A DNA stretch of 64,000 bases, taken from positions 62,001-126,000 of the forward strand of contig ABHC01000005.1 of assembly GCA_000171835.1 (NCBI GenBank). Reading direction: 5' to 3'. Made by a program: the position numbers and the translations under genes. The notes below the pieces were generated by a model, which saw nothing but the letters and a program-made list of their open reading frames with translations, ran no database searches and was not told the DNA's origin. This DNA comes from an alpha proteobacterium BAL199. GTDB taxonomy: Bacteria > Pseudomonadota > Alphaproteobacteria > Thalassobaculales > Thalassobaculaceae. The stretch's first letter is position 1. Each line of letters starts with the position of its first letter. This document shows, piece after piece, positions 18,401 to 25,757 of the stretch.

Positions 18401-18553
18401 GGCCGTCATCGGCCACATCTTGGTTTCCAGATCGAAGTCGCTTGGATCGAGAAGATCAAAATAGCCCAGCGCGGTTACGAAGAAGTAGACCTTCGGCGGC
18501 TCCCGCTGAGCCCGGCTCAGAAGGCCGAGCCGCATGGGTTTTACGATCGTCAT
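15476..18553 (-). CDS. DUF2169 protein with a C-terminal pentapeptide-repeat domain
   Basis: 1025 residues from the ATG preceded by GAGGAG. A longer frame would run back into the upstream IS and is rejected. Residues about 25-310 match DUF2169 (YFFVTALGYFDL, VFGDRYW, PFERMPLVWERAFGG), a domain proposed to act as an effector chaperone in VgrG/PAAR islands. The middle 330-690 is acidic, Pro/Ala-rich and probably coiled. Residues 690-1025 are pentapeptide repeats (NFRGAALEDAVFTGAVLTG). The gene is first in the operon with the pentapeptide and DUF4150 genes. An IS1595-family element now lies 38 bp upstream of its start codon and has separated it from the original promoter region. Confidence 0.87.
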   Translation of the reverse strand: MTIVKPMRLGLLSRAQREPPKVYFFVTALGYFDLLDPSDFDLETKMWPMTAGALGSIPLDVGMPKPRGEVVMIGEAAAPGGQAVTQMAVEFAVGSVRKPLTVFGDRYWELFNDGAVFTKPLPFERMPLVWERAFGGPDFAANPTGTGYAAQAALSEGRRVRLPNIEDAADLILDVAHAPQPVGVAPMDVMVPARQRYAGTYDDAWLKNHHPGHAVDFDWAFYNTAPSDQWATGFFAGDERIRIAGMHPDHPVIQSRLPGMRVRAFLNLERDGARTLTETEMRCETVVLFPGQLKGVVIYRGGCEIADIDGKDVADTLLAYERLGDPPRSVEHYAGTLKERTDPETAALSFFNEKPLRPDISEIDRADRSAEREALAAEREEKWDKRIEATVAQAYKAVGALPPLPGSIPKPRLPIALPTITPGDIERMDVDMMGLSKALNNLKAYGDQEIANAKQQAAVLLKEVSGVVAGPGGSLVDAASAAKIKAAAAAFPSPPDGAPPVLPGGMPSLESLRAELVPEGEAPPAEDPFADIVAALQAIRAVEGPLSDEEKAVLKARAEGRPEGRMTAPLIEQVNGMDLTADGQVEPPTRPVDAADPEGVDAFLKQLGLDGPAGDAMAAVNAKIDELGPQTSGMVKPLMAAQPTPPAMDEKAAMAQVRASVEDAAGKLEDGFLAGRRISPEPLAPLEPMRVEASAFLGQAVRECLAAGGNLSGRDWAGATLVGADFSGLDLSGALFEKADLTNANFRGAALEDAVFTGAVLTGADFSDCAMRGANLSTVEAQGTRFARSDLTDARLVAAKLVEADLSATTMENVIALNADLARADLSKARLTKVIFMTAALVEAVLDGAEFHQCIFLQATMDRLSARGTTFARSALVACTQRDGDYTGANFSGTGSVGGAVYDGSVMRDLIAPGSGWNSASMIGVDLHAAQLDSSDLGKVNLTDARLTRASLRRAVLVETVLAGADAGAATFAEAVLRRVDMRGASLRHANLYRANLDEMDLTNCDLTGVNSLGTNLMRAANVAG

Positions 18554-18591
18554 CCGCTCCTCGGTCGCCGCCCCTTGGACATTGACCAGAC

Positions 18592-19671
18592 CTTGCCTAT
18601 CCGGTTGACTCCCATGCCCACTAGATCTAGCGTTTGGCATGGATGTCCTGGCCCGAGAAGATCTGCCGTTTCCGCAGTCGCTGCCGGAATTTCAGTGCTT
18701 TTTTCCCGACGACGCGGCCTGTGCTGCATATCTCGAAAAGGCCCGCTGGAATGGTGGGTTCGTCTGCCCGAGATGCGGCGTTGTCGGCGAACCGTTCCGT
18801 TTCGAGGCGCGTCCGGGCGTTCTGCGCTGCCGCGCCTGTCGCAAAGACGTAAGCCTGATGGCTGGGACTGTCATGGAGCGCAGTCACACGCCGTTGTCGA
18901 CCTGGTTCTGGGCGGCTTACCTGATGGCCAGCCAGACGCCCGGAATGTCGGCCGTTCAATTTCAACGGCAACTCGGCCTGTCGCGCTATGAGACTGCATT
19001 CGGCATCCTTCACAAGCTCCGCGCCGCGATGGTGCGCCCAGAGCGCGACAAGATTGGCGGCAAGCCGCAAGAGCATGTCGAAGTGGATGAAACGTGGGTT
19101 GGAGGGCGCACCCGAGGCGAGGGCCGGGGAGTCCATCACAAGGTTCTCGTCTCCTGCGCCGTGGAGGTGCGTCGCCGCAAGCCGGGAACCAAACTCGACA
19201 ATCGGAAAGACGGTCGCTACGCGGGACGCGTTCGTCTCGCCGTCGTCCCCGACCGCAGCGCCAATTCGCTCGGCAGTTTCGTCGAAAACGCCGTTGCTCC
19301 CGGATCGCTGATCGTCACCGACGACTGGAGCGGCTATGCCGGGCTTCGCAAGCGCGGATTCGACCACCACGCGATCGCCGAATGCGGAGACCCGGAGATC
19401 GCAGAGGAATTCCTGCCGATCATCCACTTGGTCTTCGCCAATCTGAAGACCTGGATCAATGGCATCCATCACGGCGTCAGTGCCAAGCATCTGCAAGCCT
19501 ACCTCAACGAGTTCACGTTCCGCTTCAATCGGCGCTTCTATCCGTTCAACTCGTTCCGCTCACTGCTCGGAATCGCCGGCGGGGCCGCAGCGCCGACCTT
19601 CGACGGGCTCTACTCGGGAGAATGGACTCACCCTACATTTAGTGGGTGTGGGTAACAACCGGATAGGCAAG
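18592..19671. mobile_element. IS1595-family insertion sequence (second, simple copy)
   Basis: Inverted repeats begin CTTGCCTATCCGGTTG at both ends (16 identical bases, continuing imperfectly to about 34). They are flanked by an 8-bp target duplication GACCAGAC at 18584-18591 and 19672-19679. It is not the same element as the cargo-bearing IS1595 copy, because the inverted repeats and transposases differ. It was inserted just upstream of the DUF2169 operon, in the shared divergent region with hcp. Confidence 0.92.
18639..19655 (+). CDS. IS1595-family transposase (ISPna2/IS1016-like type)
   Basis: 338 residues, apparently intact. The N-terminal zinc ribbon shows CPRCG and CRACRK. The catalytic region has HVEVDETWVGGRTRGEGRG and IVTDDWSGYAG, with a terminal LKTWINGIHHGVSAKHLQAYLNE(FTFR) segment. 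The subgroup name is an inference from the overall layout. Confidence 0.92.
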   Translation: MDVLAREDLPFPQSLPEFQCFFPDDAACAAYLEKARWNGGFVCPRCGVVGEPFRFEARPGVLRCRACRKDVSLMAGTVMERSHTPLSTWFWAAYLMASQTPGMSAVQFQRQLGLSRYETAFGILHKLRAAMVRPERDKIGGKPQEHVEVDETWVGGRTRGEGRGVHHKVLVSCAVEVRRRKPGTKLDNRKDGRYAGRVRLAVVPDRSANSLGSFVENAVAPGSLIVTDDWSGYAGLRKRGFDHHAIAECGDPEIAEEFLPIIHLVFANLKTWINGIHHGVSAKHLQAYLNEFTFRFNRRFYPFNSFRSLLGIAGGAAAPTFDGLYSGEWTHPTFSGCG

Positions 19672-19793
19672 GACCAGACCATGCCAGAGCCTGTCCGAGG
19701 CCGCCAGATACTTGACTCGATTGCTTAGCTTCGATCCGATGCAGATATCAGAATCAGACCACATTACACACTTGTCATGAAACTGGGCTTCAA

Positions 19794-21372
19794 GGAGCCT
19801 GTTGCTGAATGAGTCTGGCTTGACGGCATGAAGCAGCTATCCGGTGATTTTGCCCTCAGACGGCATTTTTCTTGTCCAATTGCTTCAGTTCAAGAGCCAT
19901 TTTCCACCCTTTCTTCCTCTGCGGACGGACTCCGAGTGTAGTTTTTTGATGTTGTGGGCGGCGCAGTGCAGGTTCCATTCACCCTGGGTCTCCTGCTCCC
20001 CGCGCATCATGAATCCGTCTGCGCCCTGGGTCTCCTTCATTTGCCCGAACACCGGTTCCACGGTCTGGCCGCGCAGCCGGTAAAGTTTTCGGCCCCGTTG
20101 GGTCAGGAGCTTACGCTCCATCTGGTCACGGGCACTCATGTCCCTGGGTATACGGCCCCGGGGTGGTGGAGCATCACGCATCGCCTTGCGCTGCTTCCAA
20201 TCCTTAGTGGTGGCGATCAGGTATTCGCATTCCGCTGTTTCCGTGGCCGCGTTCTCGTCAGACCAATAGCCCGCGTCAAACAGGCCAACCCCCAGCACCG
20301 CCTCGTCGCCGGTCACCGCCTCCATCATCGTCAGGGTCCGGGCAATCATCGGGGCCAGTTGGCGAACGTCGTTGGCCTGGTTCGTCACATCGGTGGCGAG
20401 GATGATCTGGTCCGCCGTCACCACCGCCTGGGCATTGTACCCCTGGAGATATCCCTTGCGGCTCTTCATGATCCGGCTGTCCGGGTCGCTCACGTTGGCC
20501 TTGGCCTCTTCCTTGACAACCGCCTCGGCTGTCTTCGGCTTCCGCCCGCGTTTGGCTTTTCCGTTCGCCTTTTCCTCGGCAATCCGGGCGTTGATCTTCT
20601 CCTGCTGCTCGACCCGTTGATGGTCGGCTTCGCGCAAGAGACGTTCATGACAGGAGCGAAGACGGGACAGCCGATCTGACGGCTTCCTCAGCCCGACGGG
20701 AACATCGTCACCTCGGCCCTCCCCGAACATCCCGTCCTCGGCGGCATCGATCGCCTCGGCCTCCGACAGCATGGCGGCAACCTCCGCCTCCAGGGACTTC
20801 GAGGTCTGGTTCGCCGCAAGCGACGCATTTGCCTTCACCTTGGTCCCATCCAGCGCCACCACGCCCAACCGCACCAGCCCCGCCGCATGACACAGCTTCA
20901 GGACCTCCACGAACAGGGTCTCCAGGTCGCCCCGGTGCCGCTTGCGGAACCGCGCTATCACGCTGTGGTCGGGAACCTCGGCGCACACGATCGTCCGAAA
21001 CCCAGCATCCCGCACGCACAGGCGCTCGATCTTGCGGCTTGAGCGTTGCCCGTTCGCATACGCATAAACAAGGAGACTAACCATCATCCTCGGCGCGAAC
21101 GGTGGCGCTCCCGACCCACGCTTCCGGTAGTGCGTCTCGAATGCCGATAGATCCATCAAACCCACGGCATCCAGAAGAAGGTGCACGAGGTCTGTGTCCG
21201 GAACCCAATCCGCCATGTCCACCGGCAGAAGAAACCGCTGCCTACGATCTGGTTCTCGGTAAAAATTTGCCATCTCCCCCCCCTTCAAATTGCCTCTCCC
21301 AACGGAATCAGGACCCCGTCAGTGGGTCAAGCGGAGATCGTCGGTGGAACCGGTGATTCTGCAACAGCCTCC
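19794..21372. mobile_element. IS1182-family insertion sequence
   Basis: Imperfect inverted repeats (left GGAGCCTGTTGCTGAATGA, right read inward GGAGGCTGTTGCAGAATCA) enclose a single transposase gene. I could not define a clear target duplication, so the exact outer bases are uncertain by a few positions. It lies 114 bp from the IS1595 copy and about 90 bp before hcp, in the former hcp upstream region. Confidence 0.85.
19885..21273 (-). CDS. IS1182-family transposase
   Basis: 462 residues from the ATG following a G-rich ribosome-binding stretch. It has the family start (MANFYREPDRRQRFLLP), the region VALDGTKVKANASLAANQ with the first catalytic Asp, FDAGYWSDEN, and the C-terminal GQTVEPVFGQMKETQG with the catalytic Glu. 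A long charged insertion sits near residues 190-270. It appears complete. Confidence 0.93.
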   Translation of the reverse strand: MANFYREPDRRQRFLLPVDMADWVPDTDLVHLLLDAVGLMDLSAFETHYRKRGSGAPPFAPRMMVSLLVYAYANGQRSSRKIERLCVRDAGFRTIVCAEVPDHSVIARFRKRHRGDLETLFVEVLKLCHAAGLVRLGVVALDGTKVKANASLAANQTSKSLEAEVAAMLSEAEAIDAAEDGMFGEGRGDDVPVGLRKPSDRLSRLRSCHERLLREADHQRVEQQEKINARIAEEKANGKAKRGRKPKTAEAVVKEEAKANVSDPDSRIMKSRKGYLQGYNAQAVVTADQIILATDVTNQANDVRQLAPMIARTLTMMEAVTGDEAVLGVGLFDAGYWSDENAATETAECEYLIATTKDWKQRKAMRDAPPPRGRIPRDMSARDQMERKLLTQRGRKLYRLRGQTVEPVFGQMKETQGADGFMMRGEQETQGEWNLHCAAHNIKKLHSESVRRGRKGGKWLLN

Positions 21373-21463
21373 AAGACGCCAGAATTCTCGCTAAGTATTG
21401 TGAACATGAACGCCAGACACTGGGTTTCGACCGTGACCGGCAGATGAAGAGGGAGAACGACCA

Positions 21464-21783
21464 ATGCCAATACCTGCTTATTTGACGCTGAGCGGCGCCA
21501 ATCAAGGCGACATGTCCAGCGGGGCCTCAGGCGCCGACTCCATCGGCACCTTGTCCAAATCGGATCATGAGAACGAGATCCAGGTCCAAGCGTTCAAGAT
21601 GAACATCGTGGTCCCGAAGGACCCGCAGTCGGGTCAACCGACCGGCCGTCGCATTCACACCGGAATCACCTTCACCAAGGTAATGGATAAGTCTTCGCCG
21701 ATGATCATGCAGGCCTTGGCCACCGGCGAACAGATCAAGAAGGCAATCTTCAAGTTCTTCCGCACCTCGTCCGGCGGTACTCA
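21464..21783 (+). pseudogene. hcp: hcp (tssD), 5' part, interrupted by an IS5-family element
   Basis: Hcp forms the hexameric inner tube of the T6SS. The start is the ATG preceded by GAGGGAGA. The 5' portion encodes MPIPAYLTLSGANQGDM, DSIGTLSKSDHENEIQVQAF and the KMDKSSP-type region (FTKVMDKSSPMIMQALATGE). After residue 106 the IS sequence enters and the frame runs only to a stop at 21835. Joining to 22695 after excision of the element and one TCA copy gives a complete 168-residue Hcp. While interrupted, this copy cannot make a functional tube subunit. Confidence 0.94.
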
Positions 21784-22691
21784 GAGGCTGTTTTGGAAGT
21801 CATTGGATGGGGTTTCGCCGTGGGCGATTATCTGATTCAAGCTGTGGATGTGGACCGATCAGAGCCGTGGCCGGATGGCCAAGATTGCGAAGAAAACCAA
21901 GCGCTACCCGTCTGACCTGACGGACGAGGAATGGGAGCGGATTGCGCCACTCATGCCCAAGCCGGGTCGTATGGGGCGTCCTCGCGAGGTCGAATTCCGC
22001 GAGGTGCTGAACGCGGTGCGCTATCTGGTCCGCTCCGGTTGCGGCTGGCGAATGCTGCCGATCCACTTCGGAGCGTGGCAAACGGTCTACGCTTGGTTCC
22101 GTGAACTGGCGCGCCGCTTCCTGTTCCAGACCATCCACGATCTGGCCTTGATGGTCGATCGCGAGCGGGCCGGGCGCGAGGCCAGCCCCTCGGCGGGGGT
22201 GCTCGACAGCCAGACGGTGAAGGCCCCGGCCCCAGGCGCGCAAAGGGGTTACGACGCCGGCAAGAAGACCGTCGGCCGCAAGCGCCACATCGCCGTGGAC
22301 ACCGACGGCAGACTGCTGATGGTCAACCTCACGCCCGCCGACATCTCCGACAGCGCCGGTGCCCAGATCATCCTGGACGGCATCCGCAAGCGCTGGCCCT
22401 GGGTCAAGCACCTGTTCGCCGACGGCGCCTACGACCGCCTGAAACTCATGGACAAGGCCGCCTACCTCGACTTCGTCATCGAGGTCATCCGACGGTCCGA
22501 CGACCAGAATGGCTTCAAGGTCTTGCCCCGCCGCTGGGTCGTCGAAAGAACCTTCGGATGGATGGTCCGGTGGCGGCGCCTCGTGCGCGACTACGAGAGC
22601 CGCATCGACGTCTCCGAGGCAATGATCCTCGTCGCCATGGGCGGCAATCTCCTACGCAGAAACGCCCACCCCTGAATTCCAAAACGGACTC
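21784..22691. mobile_element. IS5-family (IS1031-type) insertion sequence inside hcp
   Basis: Inverted repeats GAGGCTGTTTTGGAAGTCA (left) and GAGTCCGTTTTGGAATTCA (right, read inward) bound the element. The 3-bp target duplication is TCA at 21781-21783 and 22692-22694, which fits the TNA target of the IS1031 group. The element is 908 bp, a normal size for a complete copy. Confidence 0.93.
21848..22675 (+). CDS. IS5-family transposase
   Basis: 275 residues in a single frame. It starts MWTDQSRGRMAK and continues with the N-terminal DLTDEEWERIAPLMP segment. The DDE core shows GVLDSQTVKAP, HLFADGAYDR and the C-terminal VVERTFGWMVRWRRLVRDYE with the catalytic Glu. It looks intact, so the insertion in hcp may be reversible by precise excision, although this is rare for IS5. 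Confidence 0.94.
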   Translation: MWTDQSRGRMAKIAKKTKRYPSDLTDEEWERIAPLMPKPGRMGRPREVEFREVLNAVRYLVRSGCGWRMLPIHFGAWQTVYAWFRELARRFLFQTIHDLALMVDRERAGREASPSAGVLDSQTVKAPAPGAQRGYDAGKKTVGRKRHIAVDTDGRLLMVNLTPADISDSAGAQIILDGIRKRWPWVKHLFADGAYDRLKLMDKAAYLDFVIEVIRRSDDQNGFKVLPRRWVVERTFGWMVRWRRLVRDYESRIDVSEAMILVAMGGNLLRRNAHP

Positions 22692-22694
22692 TCA

Positions 22695-22881
22695 GGAGCA
22701 GTACTACACCGTCGAACTGGAGGAAGCATTGATCACCGAAGTCACGCCCTGGTTCCCGAACGCTCTGGACACGGCGAACGGGTCGATCGGCCACATGGAA
22801 GACGTATCGATCTCCTATAAGAAGATCACGACCACTCATGAGGTTGCCGGAACGTCGGGCGCGGACGACTGGAACACCTGA
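22695..22881 (+). pseudogene. hcp: hcp (tssD), 3' part
   Basis: Continuation of the Hcp frame directly after the second TCA copy. It encodes QYYTVELEEALITEV, GHMEDVSISYKKI and the terminal GADDWNT followed by TGA. These are the C-terminal strands of the Hcp barrel. It has no start codon or ribosome-binding site of its own. Confidence 0.93.
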
Positions 22882-22946
22882 TCGAGAATTCCGACAGGGT
22901 CGGAGCCGCTGAGCATACTCGGCGGCTCCGGCTTGCGGGTTGAACG

Positions 22947-25754
22947 ATGGCTGCCCTTGAATCCCACATCGAAGCCCAGGCACGCTATCGCGCCGGTGAT
23001 CTCCTCGGTGCGAAGGTATTGTTTGAATCAGCGCTTGCCGATGATCCAAATCACTGGGCGAGCAGGCATGATCTGGGCTTTCTGCTTCGCCAGTTGGGAG
23101 AGCGTGCCGGCGCGTTTCATCATATCCGGGCATCCATTGCACTGGCACCGGAGCACGCGGTTGGGTGGACTACGGCAGGATTGCTGAGCGGCGATGCCGG
23201 TTCATTCCAAACTGCACGGCGTTCGATTGATCGTGCCCGCCTCATCGCGCCGACAGAACCAACCGCCCTGATTGCCCAGGCCGATCTGGCGGATGACGAC
23301 GAATGTCCGACTTTTGCAGCACAGTTGTCCGCACGGCTTCGGCAGTCAGGCTTACCTGACCGTCTGCGAGCGCGGTTGCTGCATGCATTGGGACGTGTTC
23401 TGGATCGCCTCGGTGACACCCAGCAAGGATTCGCCGCGGTATCGGCGGCCCACGCGATAAGGCGGCGGATCCAGCCATACGACCCGGCCGGCGACACCGA
23501 GTTCTTCGCATCGATCCAGGCGGTCTGCGGAACCTCCTGGTGGGATCGCCCCGGATCTGACGTTCGAGCCGACATCCGGCCGATATTCATCGTTGGCATG
23601 CCGCGATCCGGCACCACGATGCTCGAGCAGATGCTGTCACGGCACTCAGACGTAACCGCCGGTGGCGAGACAGTGACGCTGCAGTCCCTGCTGTTCAGTG
23701 ACCTGCCCCGGCGCCTGGGCCAACCTTTCCCCGACTGCCTGGCGTCTGCTGCGCCCGCCGACTACGCATGGGTTGCCGCACGCTACAGGGAGTTGATGCA
23801 GGACCGGTCGTCCGGCGCGACGGTGTTCACCGACAAGTTGCCGGCCAATTTCCTGCTTGCCGGCCCGATCCTGAAGATCTTTCCCGGAGCACGGATCCTC
23901 AATCTGGTCCGGGACCCTCTCGATACCTGCGTTTCGTGCTATCTGACCGACTTCGCCCTCGGCCACAATTACGCCACCGACCTCGGCGATCTCGGTCACC
24001 ATTTTCGGCTGTATCAGTCCTTGATGTCGCATTGGCACGGTCTCGGCGATCCGCGTCTGTTGGACGTCGATTACGAAGGGCTGGTCGCCGACCCCGAAGC
24101 CGGCCTGACTCACGTGCTCACCCAGTGTGGTCTCGACTGGGACCCGGCATGTCTGGAGTTCAGCCGCTCGTCCCATCCGGTCAACACCGCCTCCTGGCAG
24201 CGGGTTCGCAGGCCGCTGGACACCGCTCGAGCCGGCCGGTGGCGGCGTTTCGACCAGCAACTCGGCCGCCTGATCGGGTCGCTGACAAGCACCGATCAGA
24301 CACCTGAAGACCGAGCCCGACGCGCGCTGGTGTGGGAGCCGAACCTGAAGACGGAATCGTTGATGCTGACCGAGGCGGCCACCAGCTTGCGCGACCCCAG
24401 CAGAACGACCCGTCGGTTCACCCGCCTCACACCGTTGCTAGCGGCCGATCCACGAAGCCTGTTTCTGGCGGCCGCGTCGGCCGAGCGGCAATCACAGTGG
24501 ATGCTTGCCCGAACATTCTTGCGATCCGCCGCGAGGGCTGCGCCCGGGGTTGCGGCCATCTACACCAATCTGGCAGTCGCCCACGGCCGCCTTGGCGAAA
24601 CTGCGGCCGCCACCGACGCCCTGCGCCGTGCCTTGTCGCTTACCCCGAATGCACCGGAGGCGGCGTCAAACCTTGGCAATTTCCTGGCGCCGCACGACTG
24701 GCCAAGGGCAGCGACCTCTCACCGTCGCGCCACCATGCTGACACCGGCCGATCCCGGTCTCTACGTGAATCTGGGAATGACGTTGATGCGTGAAGCCGCG
24801 GCAGTCCCAGCGACCGAACGGGCACTGCATCGTGCCATTGCTCTGGATCCCACGAGCCAGTCGGCAGGGCTGTCATTGTATCACCTTGAATCAGCGACAG
24901 AGCATCCCGAGGTCGCCCTGACGCGGCTAGATCGCCTGCGATGCGCCCAACCCACCGTCGGAGAAGTGCACTATGAGCGGGGATGCGCGCTGCGCGACGC
25001 CAACCGAGACCACGACGCGGCGGACAGCCTCCGGCGCGCCATCGTCCTGGCCCCGGAGTTCACCGCCTGGCGGCACGTGCTGGACTCGCTTACCGGCCAC
25101 GCTTCGCGCGCTGCTCCCATCGACTACGTCCGCGAGCTGTTCGATCAGTATGCCGAGCGATTCGATCACCACCTGACCGAAGGATTGCGCTACCGCACGC
25201 CGGTCGCGCTCAGCGAGGCGATCGGCCGGGCGGAGCCGCCGCGTCGGCGGTTCGGGCGGGTCCTCGATCTAGGCTGTGGCACCGGATTGATGGGCGCGGC
25301 GCTGCGTGATCGCTTCGCGTTCGACCACCTGACCGGTGTCGATGTTTCCGGCGCCATGCTGGCCAAGCTGGCTGAGAAGGGCGGCTACGACGTCACCGCG
25401 GAAGCCGACATCGAGACGTTCCTTGAACGCTCTGACGTTGGCTACGATCTGATCGTCGCGGCCGACGTCCTGGTCTATTTCGGCAGCTTGGAGCGGTTGC
25501 TTGCGGGTGCCCGTCGCGCGCTGGTCCCGGGAGGCATTCTCGCCATCTCGGTTGAGGAAGGAACCGGTGCGGCACCGTTCGAGCTGAAACGGCACGGTCG
25601 GTACGCCCATCGCCGCGACTACATTGAAACCACGGCAGGGGCTGTCGGGTTGAACACCCGTCTGGCCGAAACGGCTGAACTCCGCGACGAAGGCCGTCAG
25701 CCGGTTGTCGGTTTGCTGATGGTGCTGACCGACAACCGGCTCCAGCCGACCTGA
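22947..25754 (+). CDS. TPR-sulfotransferase-TPR-methyltransferase multidomain protein
   Basis: 935 residues. N-terminal TPR repeats occupy about 1-190. A sulfotransferase domain follows, with the PAPS-binding loop IVGMPRSGTTMLEQML near residues 213-228 and RILNLVRDPLDTCVSCY further on. A second TPR array spans about 500-740. A class I SAM-dependent methyltransferase domain at about 745-930 has motif I VLDLGCGTGLMG near 772. The gene starts 65 bp after hcp and ends 3 bp before the convergent clpV stop, so it sits inside the T6SS locus. Its substrate is unknown. Modification of a secreted or surface partner is possible, but only location supports a link. Confidence 0.85.
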   Translation: MAALESHIEAQARYRAGDLLGAKVLFESALADDPNHWASRHDLGFLLRQLGERAGAFHHIRASIALAPEHAVGWTTAGLLSGDAGSFQTARRSIDRARLIAPTEPTALIAQADLADDDECPTFAAQLSARLRQSGLPDRLRARLLHALGRVLDRLGDTQQGFAAVSAAHAIRRRIQPYDPAGDTEFFASIQAVCGTSWWDRPGSDVRADIRPIFIVGMPRSGTTMLEQMLSRHSDVTAGGETVTLQSLLFSDLPRRLGQPFPDCLASAAPADYAWVAARYRELMQDRSSGATVFTDKLPANFLLAGPILKIFPGARILNLVRDPLDTCVSCYLTDFALGHNYATDLGDLGHHFRLYQSLMSHWHGLGDPRLLDVDYEGLVADPEAGLTHVLTQCGLDWDPACLEFSRSSHPVNTASWQRVRRPLDTARAGRWRRFDQQLGRLIGSLTSTDQTPEDRARRALVWEPNLKTESLMLTEAATSLRDPSRTTRRFTRLTPLLAADPRSLFLAAASAERQSQWMLARTFLRSAARAAPGVAAIYTNLAVAHGRLGETAAATDALRRALSLTPNAPEAASNLGNFLAPHDWPRAATSHRRATMLTPADPGLYVNLGMTLMREAAAVPATERALHRAIALDPTSQSAGLSLYHLESATEHPEVALTRLDRLRCAQPTVGEVHYERGCALRDANRDHDAADSLRRAIVLAPEFTAWRHVLDSLTGHASRAAPIDYVRELFDQYAERFDHHLTEGLRYRTPVALSEAIGRAEPPRRRFGRVLDLGCGTGLMGAALRDRFAFDHLTGVDVSGAMLAKLAEKGGYDVTAEADIETFLERSDVGYDLIVAADVLVYFGSLERLLAGARRALVPGGILAISVEEGTGAAPFELKRHGRYAHRRDYIETTAGAVGLNTRLAETAELRDEGRQPVVGLLMVLTDNRLQPT

Positions 25755-25757
25755 ACC

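Noticed and set aside
14392-18553. Periodic repeats that could suggest a CRISPR or tandem DNA repeat
   Set aside because: The period is 15 bases and coding, matching pentapeptide repeats in the proteins; there are no identical repeats with unique spacers.
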